64,000 bases of DNA from Tenrec ecaudatus (GCF_050624435.1 NC_134540.1:101089739-101153738), one strand, 5' to 3'; positions 47,279-59,900 are shown, counted from the first letter of the stretch. A program made the numbers and translations. The notes: generated by a model not told the origin, from the letters alone.

Positions 47279-47935
47279 ACAAGGGGAAGTCGAAAAGTAC
47301 TGCTACTGGGGTTTCCATTCATACCTGTATGGGCTTATTCCAACGAAATCCCGTTGAAGCCTATTTCTGGCAGTCAGCAGGTGACTGGAGGTCAGTTCAG
47401 TCAGTCACATAATTGTCCTCGTCTCCTGAGGGTGCCTGCCAACAAGAAAAGACCCCATCGAAACAGCAGCGTGCTTCCGAGGGTGTTTGCTGGGCCATTG
47501 CATAAATGCCAGACAGAAAGGTCAGATCAGAAGTTTATGGAAGCTGTTGTTTTCTTTTCTTTATTCCAAAGGGGTAATTTTGGCAGAAACTCACAGAGAC
47601 CTCAAGCCAGTGATTGGGGCTTATTATGAAAAAGTTTTAAGGAACTGGAAGATGGCATTGGTGAGTATATTGGACAGTGGGCAAATGCTTAGCAAAGTTG
47701 TTCCAAGGAAAAAACTTTTCTGCTCTGAAAATGCATGGGCTTCTTCTTCGATGATAGTGAGGGCCGTCCTGAGAGAATCTCATTGGGAAGCTGCATGAGG
47801 CCCCCATGTTGGCTCTGCCGACTTGTTTGAGTTCCCCACCTTCAAGGAACACTAATGAGACGCACGATTTGAGTCCCTGGAGGATATCCATTGCCATTTT
47901 GACGGAGTGTAAATCCAAGGGCACCGACTTTTTAA
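47279..47935 (+). mobile_element. Mariner-like transposase remnant
   Basis: The left end, tacaaggggaagtcgaaaag, looks like a mariner terminal repeat and is close to the arms of the 79-bp MITE at 10,951. Three-frame translation shows the late transposase order: FMEAVVFF, YYEKVLRNWK, then SENAW where mariners have the DNA-binding catalytic HDNAP region, LRESHWEA, FPTFKEH and ARFESLEDI. Stops and shifts are frequent, so it is an old fossil. The family within Tc1/mariner is not settled. Confidence 0.6.
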
Positions 47936-48074
47936 AGATAGGTTAGAGAGATAGCAACCCCACTTTCAGAGGTGCCTAGACCCATAACGGCACTATGTCA
48001 AGAAACCATAGGGTTCCTGTTTAAGTACCAGTATTTAAATATTTAAGTAAAAATACATGGTCTGTGAAAAGGCA

Positions 48075-48400
48075 AACCAAGTTGTCTTGGAAGAAGTACA
48101 ATCAGAGTGCTCCTTACGGGCAAGGATGTTGAGACTTCACCTTATGTATTTGGGGCATGTTTTCAGGAGAGACCAGTCCCTGGAGAAAGAGCATTCTGTT
48201 TGGTAAAGCAGAGGGGCAGCAAAACAGAGGAGGCCCTCACGGCGATGGACTTCTACTTCCACAGTGGCTGCAGCAAAGGGCTCAAGCAGAGGCACAATTG
48301 TGAGGATGGCATAGGACCATGCAGTGTTGCCTTCTGCTGTGCATAAGGTTGCTTTAATTCAAGACCAATGCGACAGGACCTAACAACAAACAACAAAAAC
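48075..48400 (+). mobile_element. RTE LINE 3' end
   Basis: 'gtcttggaagaagtacaatc', 'gagaccagtccctggagaaa', 'gcacaattgtgaggatggca' and the terminal 'gacaggacctaacaacaaac'. 5'-truncated. Confidence 0.88.
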
Positions 48401-49330
48401 ATGTAATAAAAATGCCTATAATTTTGAATTATTACCTATTTACTTTTACCTTCACATTTACACGTATGTTGTAAACAGCTTGATTTTTCTTACTGTATGT
48501 CCTGGTAACTCTTACCAGGATATTTAATCAAATAGATGCATCATAATCAGCTGTTTCGAGAGAACTATGTCCTTTTTCCTTTTCAATTTACTATCTGAAA
48601 TGAATCCGAGATGATGTGATGCCTGAGTGAATTTAACTTCCAAATTAATTATCCCTGGCATTTGTATTTTGCCTTTACATCCAAGAAAGATTTTATATAA
48701 TGAACTCGCTAATAGAGACCAAGACATACAAAACTGAGCATCTGCAAAGCGCCTCTAAAGGTGAGCTGCTGCTGCTGTCTTCTGACTCCGTTCTGCCTGG
48801 ACCAGAATTGCTAATGACAAACAGTTTCCTCCTCTTGAGTCCACACAAAACATTTTAAGATCTCACTCCCAGTGCGACAGATTTCTGACAGCTGCTCGCA
48901 GTTGCCTGGTTCTACTGCTGAGACCCGATTACAATTCCAAATCAGCTTTTTTAGTGTCTTTATGTATTTCTTTGGTGAATAAAACAAGAATCCTAACAGA
49001 ACTCTCTTTTTAAGTTGGCGACCATGTTGAAAATTATCAAAATGATAAGCACAGACACCTAGAGGATTCATCCTTAAATTGCTATCAAAGGAAAGGAAAA
49101 GAGAACAAAAAGATGGAGGTCATTCAGCATAGCAACCACCTCTCTCCTAGTAAAACATAAAATGCCATGAGGAGGAGGGTGAGTAGAGGATTGGACTGGG
49201 GTTCCTGGACACACATGCAAGGCTTGGTTCCAACCACACCAGGCTTACACCTATCTCTGTGGTCAGCGTGGATGGCTGCAGACAAGTGCTGATGGGGGTT
49301 CCTTCCAGAAAAAGCTTTCATGCGACAACT
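48401..49330. other. Anonymous sequence
   Basis: No feature recognised. Confidence 0.4.
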
Positions 49331-49745
49331 GTGTCCAAGATAATCAAAATTTCAAGGAGAGGTCGGATTCAAAGGTTATGGGGACCATTTGGTAGATTCA
49401 AAAGACGTAATCTTGATCTATTGTTCTCAACAGATGATCATGGGGGTTTATTATGAAGTTTTAAGGGGAAAAAAATTTTTTTTAATGCATTGGTGAGAAA
49501 AAGCCCAGAAAAGTTCCCCCAGCAATCTTTCCCATCAGACCAACAACAAAAAAAGCACTTATTCATTCTCCAAGGCCATCAAAGGCTGTCCTGTAAGAAT
49601 TTTATTAAGAAACCTCACCCCATTCACCTTACAGCCCTGAGCTTGCCCCTTCCAACTGTTTTTTTAATCCTAAAACTCAAAGAACATTTCAAAGGAACAC
49701 AATTTGAGTCTCCCAAGGCTGTCCAGACATCCATCTTGATGTGAA
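49330..49745 (+). mobile_element. Second mariner-like transposase remnant
   Basis: Translation near 49,660-49,740 reads LKLKEHFKGTQFESPKAVQ, the mariner C-terminal block that the 47-kb remnant also shows as FPTFKEH and ARFESLED. The upstream text 'gggtttattatgaagtttta' parallels 'ggcttattatgaaaaagttt' of that copy. Badly decayed. Confidence 0.5.
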
Positions 49746-50326
49746 GTAATTCCAAGAGCATGTGATTCTTCAGAGAAGGGCTAGCTGATGAACACTGCCT
49801 TCATCAACGCAGAGGCCTCCAGGGAGGATATCCTGCAAAGCAATAGCTTCACATTTTGATATCTTTGTTTAATAAAGGGTTTATAATTTTATAGCAATAC
49901 TCTTTGACTGACCTTCACATTGACCGAGGCAAAGGAAAGAGGTTATGACCATGAATATGTTGTCATGTAAGCGGGCCACTTCCCTATAAGTTTTATGACG
50001 GTGCGAAAATTAAGGCAAGTTTAACATCTAGATGTGCCCATTGCCGCAAGACTTTGAGTAGTTTAAAATAAAGTGGCGTCACAAGAGAACTGATTTATCG
50101 AAAAGTAACACAAGTTTTTAAAAGTTGAAAACACTTTGCCAAACAACATCCTGCTTGCAAGGCCACGCGATCAATAGAAAAACGGCGCTGTAGATGTCTG
50201 TGGGGAGATAAAGACACTGAACACAGACGCCTGGGGATGTTGAGGGGCGGAGGGGAGGCTTTCTAGAACTTGCCATGGCAATCCGTCATCTCTGTACTGC
50301 AGGATTCTGAGTGAAAGCCTCCGCTT
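49746..50326. other. Anonymous sequence before the RPL22 retrocopy
   Basis: No gene recognised. The right end, 50,327-50,340, is the left target-site duplication. Confidence 0.4.
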
Positions 50327-50340
50327 AAGAGTAATGGACT

Positions 50341-50736
<396 letters not shown>

Positions 50737-50750
50737 AAGAGTAATGGACT

Positions 50751-50984
50751 AAAACCCTCCCCACTATGTCAGCACCAAGCAAGCCTCTGGTGTTCATGGA
50801 CAATCCCAAGTCCTAAAACGACTAATAAAGCATTTCAACGCTAACCCTGTGGAGTAGCACTTACCAATATCAAAAATAAAATAAGAAGTATATCTTGTAC
50901 CATTGTTGTGATTCGTCTCTATTTCCATAGTAGAATACAAACAGACCTAGGATTTTCAACCCAAGTCAAAAATGAGCTTATATA
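50751..50984. other. Anonymous sequence
   Basis: Short gap between the RPL22 retrocopy and an LTR. No feature recognised. Confidence 0.35.
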
Positions 50985-51506
50985 TGTGAGATACTTAAGG
51001 TTTATTGTACCAACCTGGCCGATAAGCGCATGTGGAATTAATTGAAAAGAGGAGAGATAAATGGCTCGGTGAGTCTCGCCTTTCTAGTTCTTGTGTCTCT
51101 TGCTTTCTGATGGTCGGACCAGGGTGCAGCTGCCTTAGCCAGTTCTCTGCTTCACCTGGCAAGGCTCACTTCCTGCAAGACATCCCCAAGGAGAAGTAAT
51201 AAGGACCTACTCTGATGCAGCCCTGGGTGCTGGAGCAGCCGTGTGGAGACCCCTGCCAGTGCTGAGAGGCTTACACGTTCACTGATTCGGCTTTCCTTCT
51301 GCAGTCGGCATCATTGCGTGTGTTTTGTGAGATTGAGCAGGACTTTGTAGATCAGTGTTGGACATATGGGCTAATGTTGGACTTATGGGCTCTGACAGCA
51401 CTGGGTTGGGATGCTTTCTTAATGTTCAGTTACCCTTTTATAAAACTCTCTCTTATACATACATGAGTTTCTGTGGGTTTGTTTCCCTAGTCTACCCAGA
51501 CTCACA
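50985..51506 (+). mobile_element. LTR, relative of the 51.8-kb and 62.2-kb LTRs
   Basis: The 3' half parallels the other two LTRs: 'gtggagacccctgccagtgc', 'ggcatcattgcgtgtgtttt', 'tgttggacatatgggctaat', 'gggttgggatgctttcttaa' and the end 'ctacccagactcacaca'. The 5' half differs ('tgtgagatacttaaggttta'), so it is probably another subfamily. Ends are approximate. Confidence 0.65.
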
Positions 51507-51800
51507 CAATTTGCCAACTCTAATAGGCTGCATTTGGCTCTGTGGTATTTTGAAATGACCAGTCTTCATTGAATGGATTTTTTAAATAAAATTAAATTTC
51601 AAAGCAGATCTATTGTTGTGACTTAAATTAAGCTGTCTGCAGAAAAGATAAGTGGTTTTAAGAAAATGTGGATTTACAGTTCTCCAAATGAATCTACACA
51701 TATAAAGAAAGTGCCTAATGCCATATATAAAGATCATATCTTTTCTTCACCCTTAAGCTGGGAGCCAAGTTCAGGTAGGTAACTGTAATTTCTTATCCCA
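51507..51800. other. Spacer between two LTRs
   Basis: About 290 bp of AT-rich sequence with no retroviral motif visible. Confidence 0.4.
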
Positions 51801-52313
51801 TGGTGGCAGTTACATACTCTATTATCAACATAAGCAAAGGGGTGGATTCCAGCCTGTCAATAAGGTCATAGTCAATGAGGCCTCTGTGTGGGCATTGCCT
51901 TCTGCTGAGGATCCTGGGAACTCCAGACTCCCTCCCTGGAGGCAGGACACGCACTCCCTGTGAGACATTCCTGTTGGCAAACCAGGTGGAGCTAAGCTGC
52001 TGGAGCCAGAACCCTGGAGCTGGAGGAGCCACGTGGAGACCCCCGCCAGTGCAGAGATGTTTCTATCGCCATTGGATCCAAAAGATTTCCCACCCACTGG
52101 CCTGTGATCTTCCTGCATTCAGCATCATTGCATGTGTTGCATGAGTCTGAAAAGGAATTTATAGACTGGTATCAGACATGTGGGCAAATATGGACGTGAT
52201 CTGGACTGGGCTTGGATGTTTTCTTAATATACAATTACTCTTTGATCTAAAGCTCTCCCTTACACACACGAGTGTCTATGACTTTGCTTCTCTGGTCCAC
52301 CCAGACTAACACA
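51801..52313 (+). mobile_element. Solo LTR, ERVL/MLT2-like family
   Basis: Starts 'tggtggcagttacata' and ends 'ccacccagactaacaca'. It shares 'gggtggattccagcctgtca', 'gtgtgggcattgccttctgc', 'cattcagcatcattgcatgt' and 'gatctggactgggcttggat' with the LTRs at 7,442 and 62,233. No internal viral gene is present nearby. Confidence 0.8.
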
Positions 52314-52589
52314 CACAACCTGATGGATGACTACTCCCTCTTACCTGTTATTCATCCCTTGCGTGGGACTGAGCAATTTCTTCAGGTACCGAAAAGCATT
52401 GGACTCTGACCTTGCAATGCAAATAGCACTTTGAGTTTATGAAGAGAAAATATCCCGATGGGAAATCCAACATGCGGATCCTCTCTGGGTGGATTCAGAC
52501 ATGCACGTGATACAGTCCCACATTACATTTCCTATGGGCCTGCTGAAGCCAGCTTTCTAGAAGCCAGATTTCTTGATTCCATTTGTAAG

Positions 52590-52975
52590 GTCCTAAGAAC
52601 GTTCCAGAAGAATGCCCCCCATCTTGGTCAGACCGCTTCTGCAGCATTGCCTCAAGTTCTGGAAGCCACAGTCCAAGAGGCTCTGTTGACTAATTGAAGC
52701 ATATCCAAGGAGTTTCAAATCAAGAGTTTACAAGTAATGTCAAATGACATATGCTTGAAGATAATTGGAGACAGATAGTTGGGGGTAGAAAGGAGGAAAA
52801 CTGCAGTTTTACAGAAAAGAGTAGTTTGGAGCAGAAAGGCCTCATTTTATTTGTTAGATAAAGGTACACAGATTTGAACTCTGCATAAGGAAATCCTTTC
52901 TTATAATTGTAACATACTGTCTTGTCAGAGGTTGGGGTTCCCTCCCTGAAAGGTTTCCAGTTACAAAATATTAGC
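52590..52975 (+). mobile_element. Ancient CR1/L3 LINE remnant
   Basis: 'cagcattgcctcaagttctg' (text of the conserved AxxFLxFWK-like end region), 'gagtagtttggagcagaaag', 'aaatcctttcttataattgt' and 'ccctccctgaaaggtttcca' follow the order of a CR1/L3 3' part. Confidence 0.5.
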
Positions 52976-52990
52976 AGTACTTAAGAAAGT

Positions 52991-53016
52991 AAGCCCCCAA
53001 TAAAATGATTTTTTTA
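52991..53016 (+). mobile_element. Micro-insertion of an L1 3' terminus (about 26 bp)
   Basis: The text agcccccaataaaatgattt plus a few T/A is the extreme 3' end of the L1 family seen throughout this window. It is flanked by an 8-bp direct repeat, aagaaagt, at 52,983-52,990 and 53,017-53,024. It is best read as an almost completely 5'-truncated L1 insertion. Confidence 0.7.
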
Positions 53017-53249
53017 AAGAAAGTGATAGTGTATTAATCTTCATGCTAAGGCAGGTTTTTTAATTCCAGCTTCAAGTAGTCTCTATATTTGGTTAACTCA
53101 TAACATATTGTAAAACGTTTTCATGAGAATTCAGAATTATTTCTGGAACCCTTCATTCCTTTCAGAGCCCTCAAGCCAAAACCACTTGATTTGAAGCCAG
53201 TGTATATGATTCCCATGCCTCACAGATTGAGTTATAGTTCACTCTGTGA

Positions 53250-53680
53250 AAGCACCGTCTTCAGTATTAGCCGTACGGTTCAAATCCGTACTCTACCATT
53301 TATCATCTCTGTGACCTAGACAAATCTCCTAACCCACCTTCCTTTCCTCTTCTGTAAAACTTCATAGCACGCTTGTACGAAGGGCGCTGCTTAGGGTTCC
53401 CAAGGCTGTGGGTCGGGACCGGCAGCAGCACGCCTCGGTTGTCGCCCTCCCATGGACAGGCTGGTAGGGTCAAACTGCTCTCACCTGTAACTGCGTCACC
53501 CACCCGTCAGAATCGACATCAGAATCGACTGGATCGTACTGAGTTGGGTTTAGTCTCAGTGTTCAGCTGTAAAGCAGGTTAAATAGTATTCCACTCCTAA
53601 GACTATTGTAACTATTCATTGAAAAAGATCAAGAAATTAGTCAAGCCCCTGACACAAAGAAGGTCTTATCTTATGCTCTC
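53250..53680 (+). mobile_element. MIR split by a SINE
   Basis: Left part: 'tacggttcaaatccgtactc', 'atctctgtgacctagacaaa', 'tttcctcttctgtaaaactt'. Right part after 53,560: 'agctgtaaagcaggttaaat' and 'tcaagcccctgacacaaaga'. The two parts are consecutive MIR segments. Confidence 0.65.
53384..53560. mobile_element. Composite AfroSINE pieces in opposite orientations
   Basis: 53,384-53,490 reads as reverse SINE ('gggttcccaaggctgtgggt', 'ggctggtagggtcaaactgc'). 53,505-53,555 reads as a forward SINE tail ('cagaatcgactggatcgtac', 'tgagttgggttt'). It lies inside the MIR. Confidence 0.5.
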
Positions 53681-53744
53681 AGGGCTGCTACATCAGAATT
53701 ACCCCCAGGTGGGTGGCTTTACTGTCTCATGGGTCACAACTCAA

Positions 53745-53940
53745 GCCCGCACTGCCCTCCACTCAATTCGGACTCGTTGATCCTGTGTGTGGAACAGTGC
53801 AGAGTGAGCCAGTGAGTTTCTGAGGCTGGATCTGTCCATGGCAGCAGGAAGCTCTGTCTTTAATCCGATGGGCTCAACCAGCTGGCCTTGCACTTGGCAG
53901 CCCATCTTAGAACCGCTACACAGCCACCAGGTGTCACCGG
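53745..53940 (-). mobile_element. AfroSINE
   Basis: 'actcaattcggactcgttga', 'cagctggccttgcacttggc' and 'accgctacacagccaccagg' in reverse orientation. Confidence 0.7.
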
Positions 53941-54212
53941 TTAGGCGGCTGTAATTCAAACTCAAGGGGCCAGCTCCAAAGGCAGGCTGCCCGTCTGCTC
54001 TGAGGGAGATCCTCGCCTCGGCTTCTCAACATATTTCTTGGTGTTCCTTAAAGATCCCCCTTTAACAGAGTGCCTAACTTGCTCTTTTCAAATCACCCCA
54101 CTCTATGCACCCATTGATATAACAAAGAAACCCTTATCCCCAAATGGGATCTTTAGATACAGGAATTAGGATTTAAAGCAAACATTCTGGGAGAACACAA
54201 TGCAATATATCA

Positions 54213-54400
54213 CCAAACCAAACCAAATTCACTGCCATCAAGTTCACGCCACACATAGTGACCCTTAAGACAGGGTAAAATTGTCCCTATGAGTGTCCGA
54301 GACTGTAACTCTTACAGGAGTAGAAAGCCCAGTTTTTCTCCCATGGAGCAGCTGGTGGTTTCAAACTGCGGACCTTCAGTTAGTGTGCCACTAGGCGCAC
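54213..54400 (-). mobile_element. AfroSINE
   Basis: 'caaaccaaaccaaattcact', 'gtagaaagcccagtttttct' and 'ggagcagctggtggtttcaa' in reverse orientation. Confidence 0.85.
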
Positions 54401-54496
54401 TGCAGCGTCTCTCAACAAGGGGAAGCTGTAAGGATTAGACCAATCTCAAAGCACTGCAGTGCATTGACAACCTGGCCTGGCACGCTCCTCTACTGA

Positions 54497-54690
54497 GTGG
54501 AGCCCTGTGGGTGTACTGGTTTCGAGTTGGGCTGCGATCCACATTGTCGGCAGTTTGAAAGCACCAGCAGCTCTACTGGAGACAGACTAGGCTTTCTACT
54601 CCCGAAAACAGTTAGTTACAGTCTCAGACTCCCACAAGGAGTCAGCATTGACTCGATGGTAGTGGGTTTGGTGTGGATTTGGGTGTGAAT
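54497..54690 (+). mobile_element. AfroSINE
   Basis: 'ccacattgtcggcagtttga', 'gagtcagcattgactcgatg' and 'gtagtgggtttggtgtgg'. Confidence 0.85.
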
Positions 54691-54731
54691 ACCTTCCACA
54701 TGTGCCCCAGGCATGTGTAAGAGTGAGTGTT

Positions 54732-55128
54732 CATAGGGGATCCAGGGTGATGACCCCTTCAGGACCAGGGGTGAGAGTGGCGATTACCGGGAGGGTGGAG
54801 AGCGGTAGGTTGGAAAGAGGGAACCGATTACAAGGATCTACATGTGACCTCCTCCCTACAGGACGGACAACAGAAAAGTGGGTGAAGGGAGACATCGGAC
54901 AGTGTAAGATATGACAAAATAATAATTTATAAATTATCAAGGGTTCATGAGGGAGGGGGAAGTGGGAAGGGAGGTGGGGAAATGAGGATCTGATGCCAGA
55001 GGTTTAGGTGAAGAGCAGATGTTTTGAGAACGATGAGGGCAATGAATGTACAAATGTGCTTCACACAATTGATGTACGGATGGATTGTGATAAGAGTTGT
55101 ATGAACCCCCAATAAAATGATTTTTTAA
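54732..55128 (+). mobile_element. 5'-truncated L1 3' end with 10-bp duplication
   Basis: Sense L1 3' UTR from 'ggggatccagggtgatgacc' to 'gaacccccaataaaatgatt' and a short tail. The repeat agtgagtgtt lies at 54,722-54,731 and 55,129-55,138. It inserted about 40 bp beyond an AfroSINE. Confidence 0.9.
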
Positions 55129-55138
55129 AGTGAGTGTT

Positions 55139-56805
55139 GCTATACAATCATAGAAACCTTTATTAAACAGAAATATCAAAATGTGAAGCTATTGTTTCTG
55201 AGCATATCGTCCAATTATGCCGATGCCCTTCGATGGGGGTGTTCTCATCTCTCTAACCCTAGCCTGAAGAATCCTACTACAATGTACAACATGTCCCGCC
55301 TGAGGGAATGTGCGGTTGAGTGTCTTCTCAATGTTCTCTGAATTTAGGTGACCAAGGAAAGTTGAAGGGGCAAGATCAGATCCAGAGGGCAGATGGGTAC
55401 AGTTTCCCAACAAAATCCTTACAGGATAAGCTTCATACTATTGAAGAATAAATGAGTACCTTTTAGGGAAGGGGAGATCACTACAGGAAAAAAAAATTGT
55501 CCTCACGCAAATATTCTGGGATTTTTCTCACCAATACAGATTTCCATTTTCTTAAAATTTCTTCATAAAAAGTCCTCATGATTGCCATGTGTCCTTCAGG
55601 AAAATTTAGCAAGATGATGCCTTTAGATACTTTTGTTTTTAAAAAATAAAGATTGCACCTCTAGAATCCAAAAGAACTCGTCTCCCTAGCCTTCTGAGCT
55701 GACCTCTCTGTGCCTGTCCCAGCAGAGCCCCTTGGGAGCGGCTGTTTGGGTCAGACTTCCTTTGCAGATTCAGTCAAGAATCTTAAGGAGAAAACAGCCA
55801 CTGATTCAGAGGCGTGCTTAAGAACATCTTATGGTGAAATACATATAAACTGGAACTCTCTCAGCAATATTTTGTTTTACTTAATCCACATCCATACAAG
55901 AAAGGATAGATGACAAAGATCATACTTTTTTAATTGCAGATTCACATGCAGCTGTGAAAATAATACAGAGATATGTGGGACTTCACAATGTTCAAGGAAG
56001 TCAAGAATAATAGGTGACGGCATGGCGCCTCCAACTTAAGACGGCCTCTCACACATGTCACGTAATCTTATTCATTTGTACCTTTTGTTAGGCTCTTCCT
56101 GCCACCCACATTGTTGTCACGCATTGGATAGAAATTATGGTGTCTGGATTGGCCCAAAGATGAGAGTGTGGAGGCGGAGGCGATCACCCGCACCTGGGCT
56201 TTGTGCTCCTGAAGGGGGACTTCCTTTTCAGGTAACATCTGACCACAGATGCGCACCAAGCGGACTCCTCACTCTCTGCGGCTGCACCACACGACTTCTT
56301 GGCAAATGGCAGTGTTGTGGCTTGTGGGGCAAAGGATGTAGTTTGTGTTTTACATGGTAATATTCCTATTTCCATTGATTAGATCAATTAATTTACCCAG
56401 TGCTAGGCTGAGGCAATCTGCTTTCTTTCCTCTAAAAACAATTAATTAATCTGTATTGACTGAGCTCCAGGGGAAATGGCTGAGGTTGTTTTCAATACAC
56501 TTGGAGGCTTTCATGTGGAAAATTCTCTATTTAGCAATTACATGCAATGAGAAAACTTGGAATTCATAAGTGACTCAGTAAATCACAAGCCATGAATAGT
56601 GTAGTAATAGCCAAAGAAGAAAAATCTGGGCATGATTAGCTATGTACACCAAACCAGTATTTCCACCAAAATGATCAATTAGCAGAATCTTATAAGGTGA
56701 TTTTTAAATATAGCTTTTTTGCACAAGCATACACTCAGTCCAATGCCCTTAGGGCTCTAGTTCAATGAGGTGGGGATTGGGGGTCAGAAAACTGCATTTC
56801 TCCAG
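55139..56805. other. Anonymous sequence
   Basis: No gene recognised. A minus-strand frame at 55,189-55,413 has a faint transposase-like phrase (SDLAPSTF), too little to call. Confidence 0.35.
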
Positions 56806-56807
56806 CT

Positions 56808-56995
56808 TTTGGATTTCATTCTGACTCATAGCCCAGGTCTAGTGCACAGTGGAACCGCCCCACAGGCTGTCCTACATTGTCATCTTTATGGAAGCAGACT
56901 GATACAGCTTTCTCCCGCAGAGCTAGTGGGTTTGAACTGCCCACCTTGTGGTTAGCAGCCCAATTACGGACCCACTGCACAGCTTAGGGCTCTTT
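56808..56995 (-). mobile_element. AfroSINE
   Basis: 'tcattctgactcatagccca', 'gcagagctagtgggtttgaa' and 'ccaccttgtggttagcagcc' in reverse orientation. Confidence 0.85.
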
Positions 56996-59900
56996 AGACG
57001 GTGCTTATTTACAGTCAGTATTGAGAATTACTGATGTAGACCAACATATGTCATTATGATGAGGATGCGCGTACATTAGGAAAGAGAAACTTAACATCTC
57101 TCTTCATTCTCCCTACTTGAAATTTCTATTTTTTAGGTAATTTTTTTACATTGATCACAATGAATTTCATGGAAATGATCTAGTTGACTACAGCATTGGG
57201 TATACTTTCTGGAAGAGTATGACTGTCCCTCTTCACACGTTTGAGAAGAGAAAAGCTACTATACTCCCAAATTATTTCACCTGTAGCAAAAATCCTCCCC
57301 AATACTAATGCTCTTCCAGCCTGTCCAGCGGGAAAATGAGGGTGGGTGACAAGCAGTGCATGTGCTCAGAGGCACATTTGCAGTGCCCCTGGCCTGGCCT
57401 TCCCCATCTCAATAACCCCATCCCAGCTCCGACAACTTCCTTTGGTACCACCCAAAACCAAGCCCAAATGGGGTCAGTGGTTGTGACTCTCAGAATCCTC
57501 TAGCAACAGTGTAAAGGTTGGGAGTCAAATCCCCGGTACTAAAAGCATCGGTCGTTTTTTTTTTAATTAAAGAGAGTGTCTGGATAGGGAGTTATTATTC
57601 ACTGTAGCAATAAAATTAAACAATGTCACTTTCTGTCTTTTAATAGTTTACAAGCATTTTATAGCCAAACTAGGTGCTCAAGGATTATTCCTAGTCTTTA
57701 GCTGTCAAATAATATCGGTTTGATTTTTCCCACTTCCTCTTCAATTGATAGACAATAACTATGATTAAAATGCCACCCTTACAATGGGCATGATTGCCCT
57801 ATAAACAAAAAAATTTCACACAAAGGAAAATACACAGTGCACTGTTAAATAACATCGTCTTCTGAACAATGTTGAAAGGATGAGGCTGACAGACATTTAC
57901 CTAAGTGGTTCATGGAAGACCTCTTGGGGAACAATCTTCACTCCAGTCCATTTGAAGATAAGGATCATTACATACAGTAAGATAAATGATACCGTCAAGT
58001 ACATAGAGACCTCTCTCTTATGTACCAGTATGCCCTAGTCTCAAGGGATTAGCAGTGAACGCGGAGGCAGTATAATAAACAGCAGTGAGCCTCAAGTTAC
58101 AGACCTGAGAACTCCCTACAAATGCACATTGCGGGACCCATAACCGCACCTATTGAATCAGAACCACATCTATTGAATCAGAACCTCCGGTTGAGGGTTC
58201 AAGAACCCATTTGCATAAAACCTTCCGTGGATTCCGATGCACGATAACATTAAAGAACCGTTCCATTATCAGACATGAAAACGTGGTGAGTCCAAGCAGA
58301 CGTTTGTTCTCAGACTACAGGAATCACAACCTGTCTCCCCCTTGCAGTGTCGACTCCCCTTCCTACCTCTGTCTGTTCGCCTGCACCCAGGGCCACCTGC
58401 TCTCCTCCTCCTCCCCCTTCCTCACGCACCTATGCCAACATGCGCACGCGTGTGCGTGCGCGCGCGCCCAAGAGAACACCTGTGTAGCATTCGAAGGACT
58501 GGAAAACCACCCTCATTTTTTCCTTGGAGAATTTATTTCATCGTGTGTGCTCAGTGCTGAGGCAAAGGGTGGAATTTAAACAATCCCTCATTAAGGAAGA
58601 AGGCACCACATATTTATCACATTATACTGTGGTGTATTTACCCCGTACTGCTTTTGGTGCATTTGCATATAATCTTTCATAATTCAATTCACTTGTTTAA
58701 ATCATTTCTTTTCACTTATTCATTCAGGCGGGAAGGTTCATTATGCGGATCACTGGGGACCCCCAGTGGCAATCTGGTGAAATTTCAGACTCTGATTTTA
58801 TTTTGGAAACGCTGGCAAAAAAAAAAAAAAGACATCCAAATGCTTCAGTGCCGCCTAGTTAGTAGAAGTATAAAATAGAATCAAAAGCAGGTTGTTCACA
58901 AGACTGATTACATCAATGCCTTAGCTGAAATCTCCCCGGATGTTGACTTTAAGTCCTTGCATTGATCAAACTCCATATTCCTTCCCTTGCTTGTTGGGCA
59001 CGCCTATCAGCGGGCTTCCTGTTCGATGGAAATGAAAGCAGGGTATTTACAAGATAAAGAAATCCTGTCTGTCTTCCTTTTCCTCACTCGCCTTAATTTT
59101 TGCGTCCTCCGGTTTTCATGCTTAAGCAACCTGCCTTTCACCAAATGCCTGCCCAGGTGGCCCGGTCGGTTCCTGTTCGAAATTGTTGGGACAGTTTTCC
59201 TTCTCGGTTCTGGCTCAGCCCATCCCTGCCTGCCCAGTGGCTCTCACCCTGGTCTGAGCATCGCCCTCGCATAACAGGCTTGTCTTCGTCTGCTCTCCTC
59301 GCAGAGCCTCCCAGTATCAGTTTGCATCCACCCTGTCACGTGTTTGAGAGCGTCCGTCAGGGGTTGGAGGGTTAATCGGCAATATTAACCCCCCAGAAAT
59401 GAGGTGGCTTTCACCTGATCAATCACAGGCAAACGGGCGCCAAAGGTTGTTTCCACTTAAAGAAGCACTTTATTGCTGAAGACGCTGCTGTGTTTCCAGT
59501 CGACCGATCAAAGTTCCTTTGCCCTCCTTCTTTGGCTTTAGAAGGCAGTGCTGCCTGAGTCGATGGGCACTGCCCCTTAGGAGATTGCTGGAAGGTGGTT
59601 TCCTTGGGCTGGGGTTCTCACATGCCTCCAGGGCTTAACTCTTTGCTGATGCAGCAAACACCCCCAGCTAGTAACAGGGCGATAAACATTAGCATCCTCG
59701 ACAGAACCTCCTCACAAGCACATCAGATGATATTCTAAAGTTCAGCCCCACCCCTTTGGCCTTCTGTACGAGAAGTCACCTGAGGACACCCTACCTTCCG
59801 CTCAATGTCATTCTTCCTAAGCCATCTCTCGAGAAAAAAGAACTGCTTTCTTTCACCTTTCTTCTTAGCCTGCTTTATGCAATAGTGTTTTTTCGCCCTC

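Noticed and set aside
55189..55413. Possible mariner C-terminal phrase SDLAPSTF on the minus strand
   Set aside because: Only a few residues agree. No terminal repeat or second motif was found.
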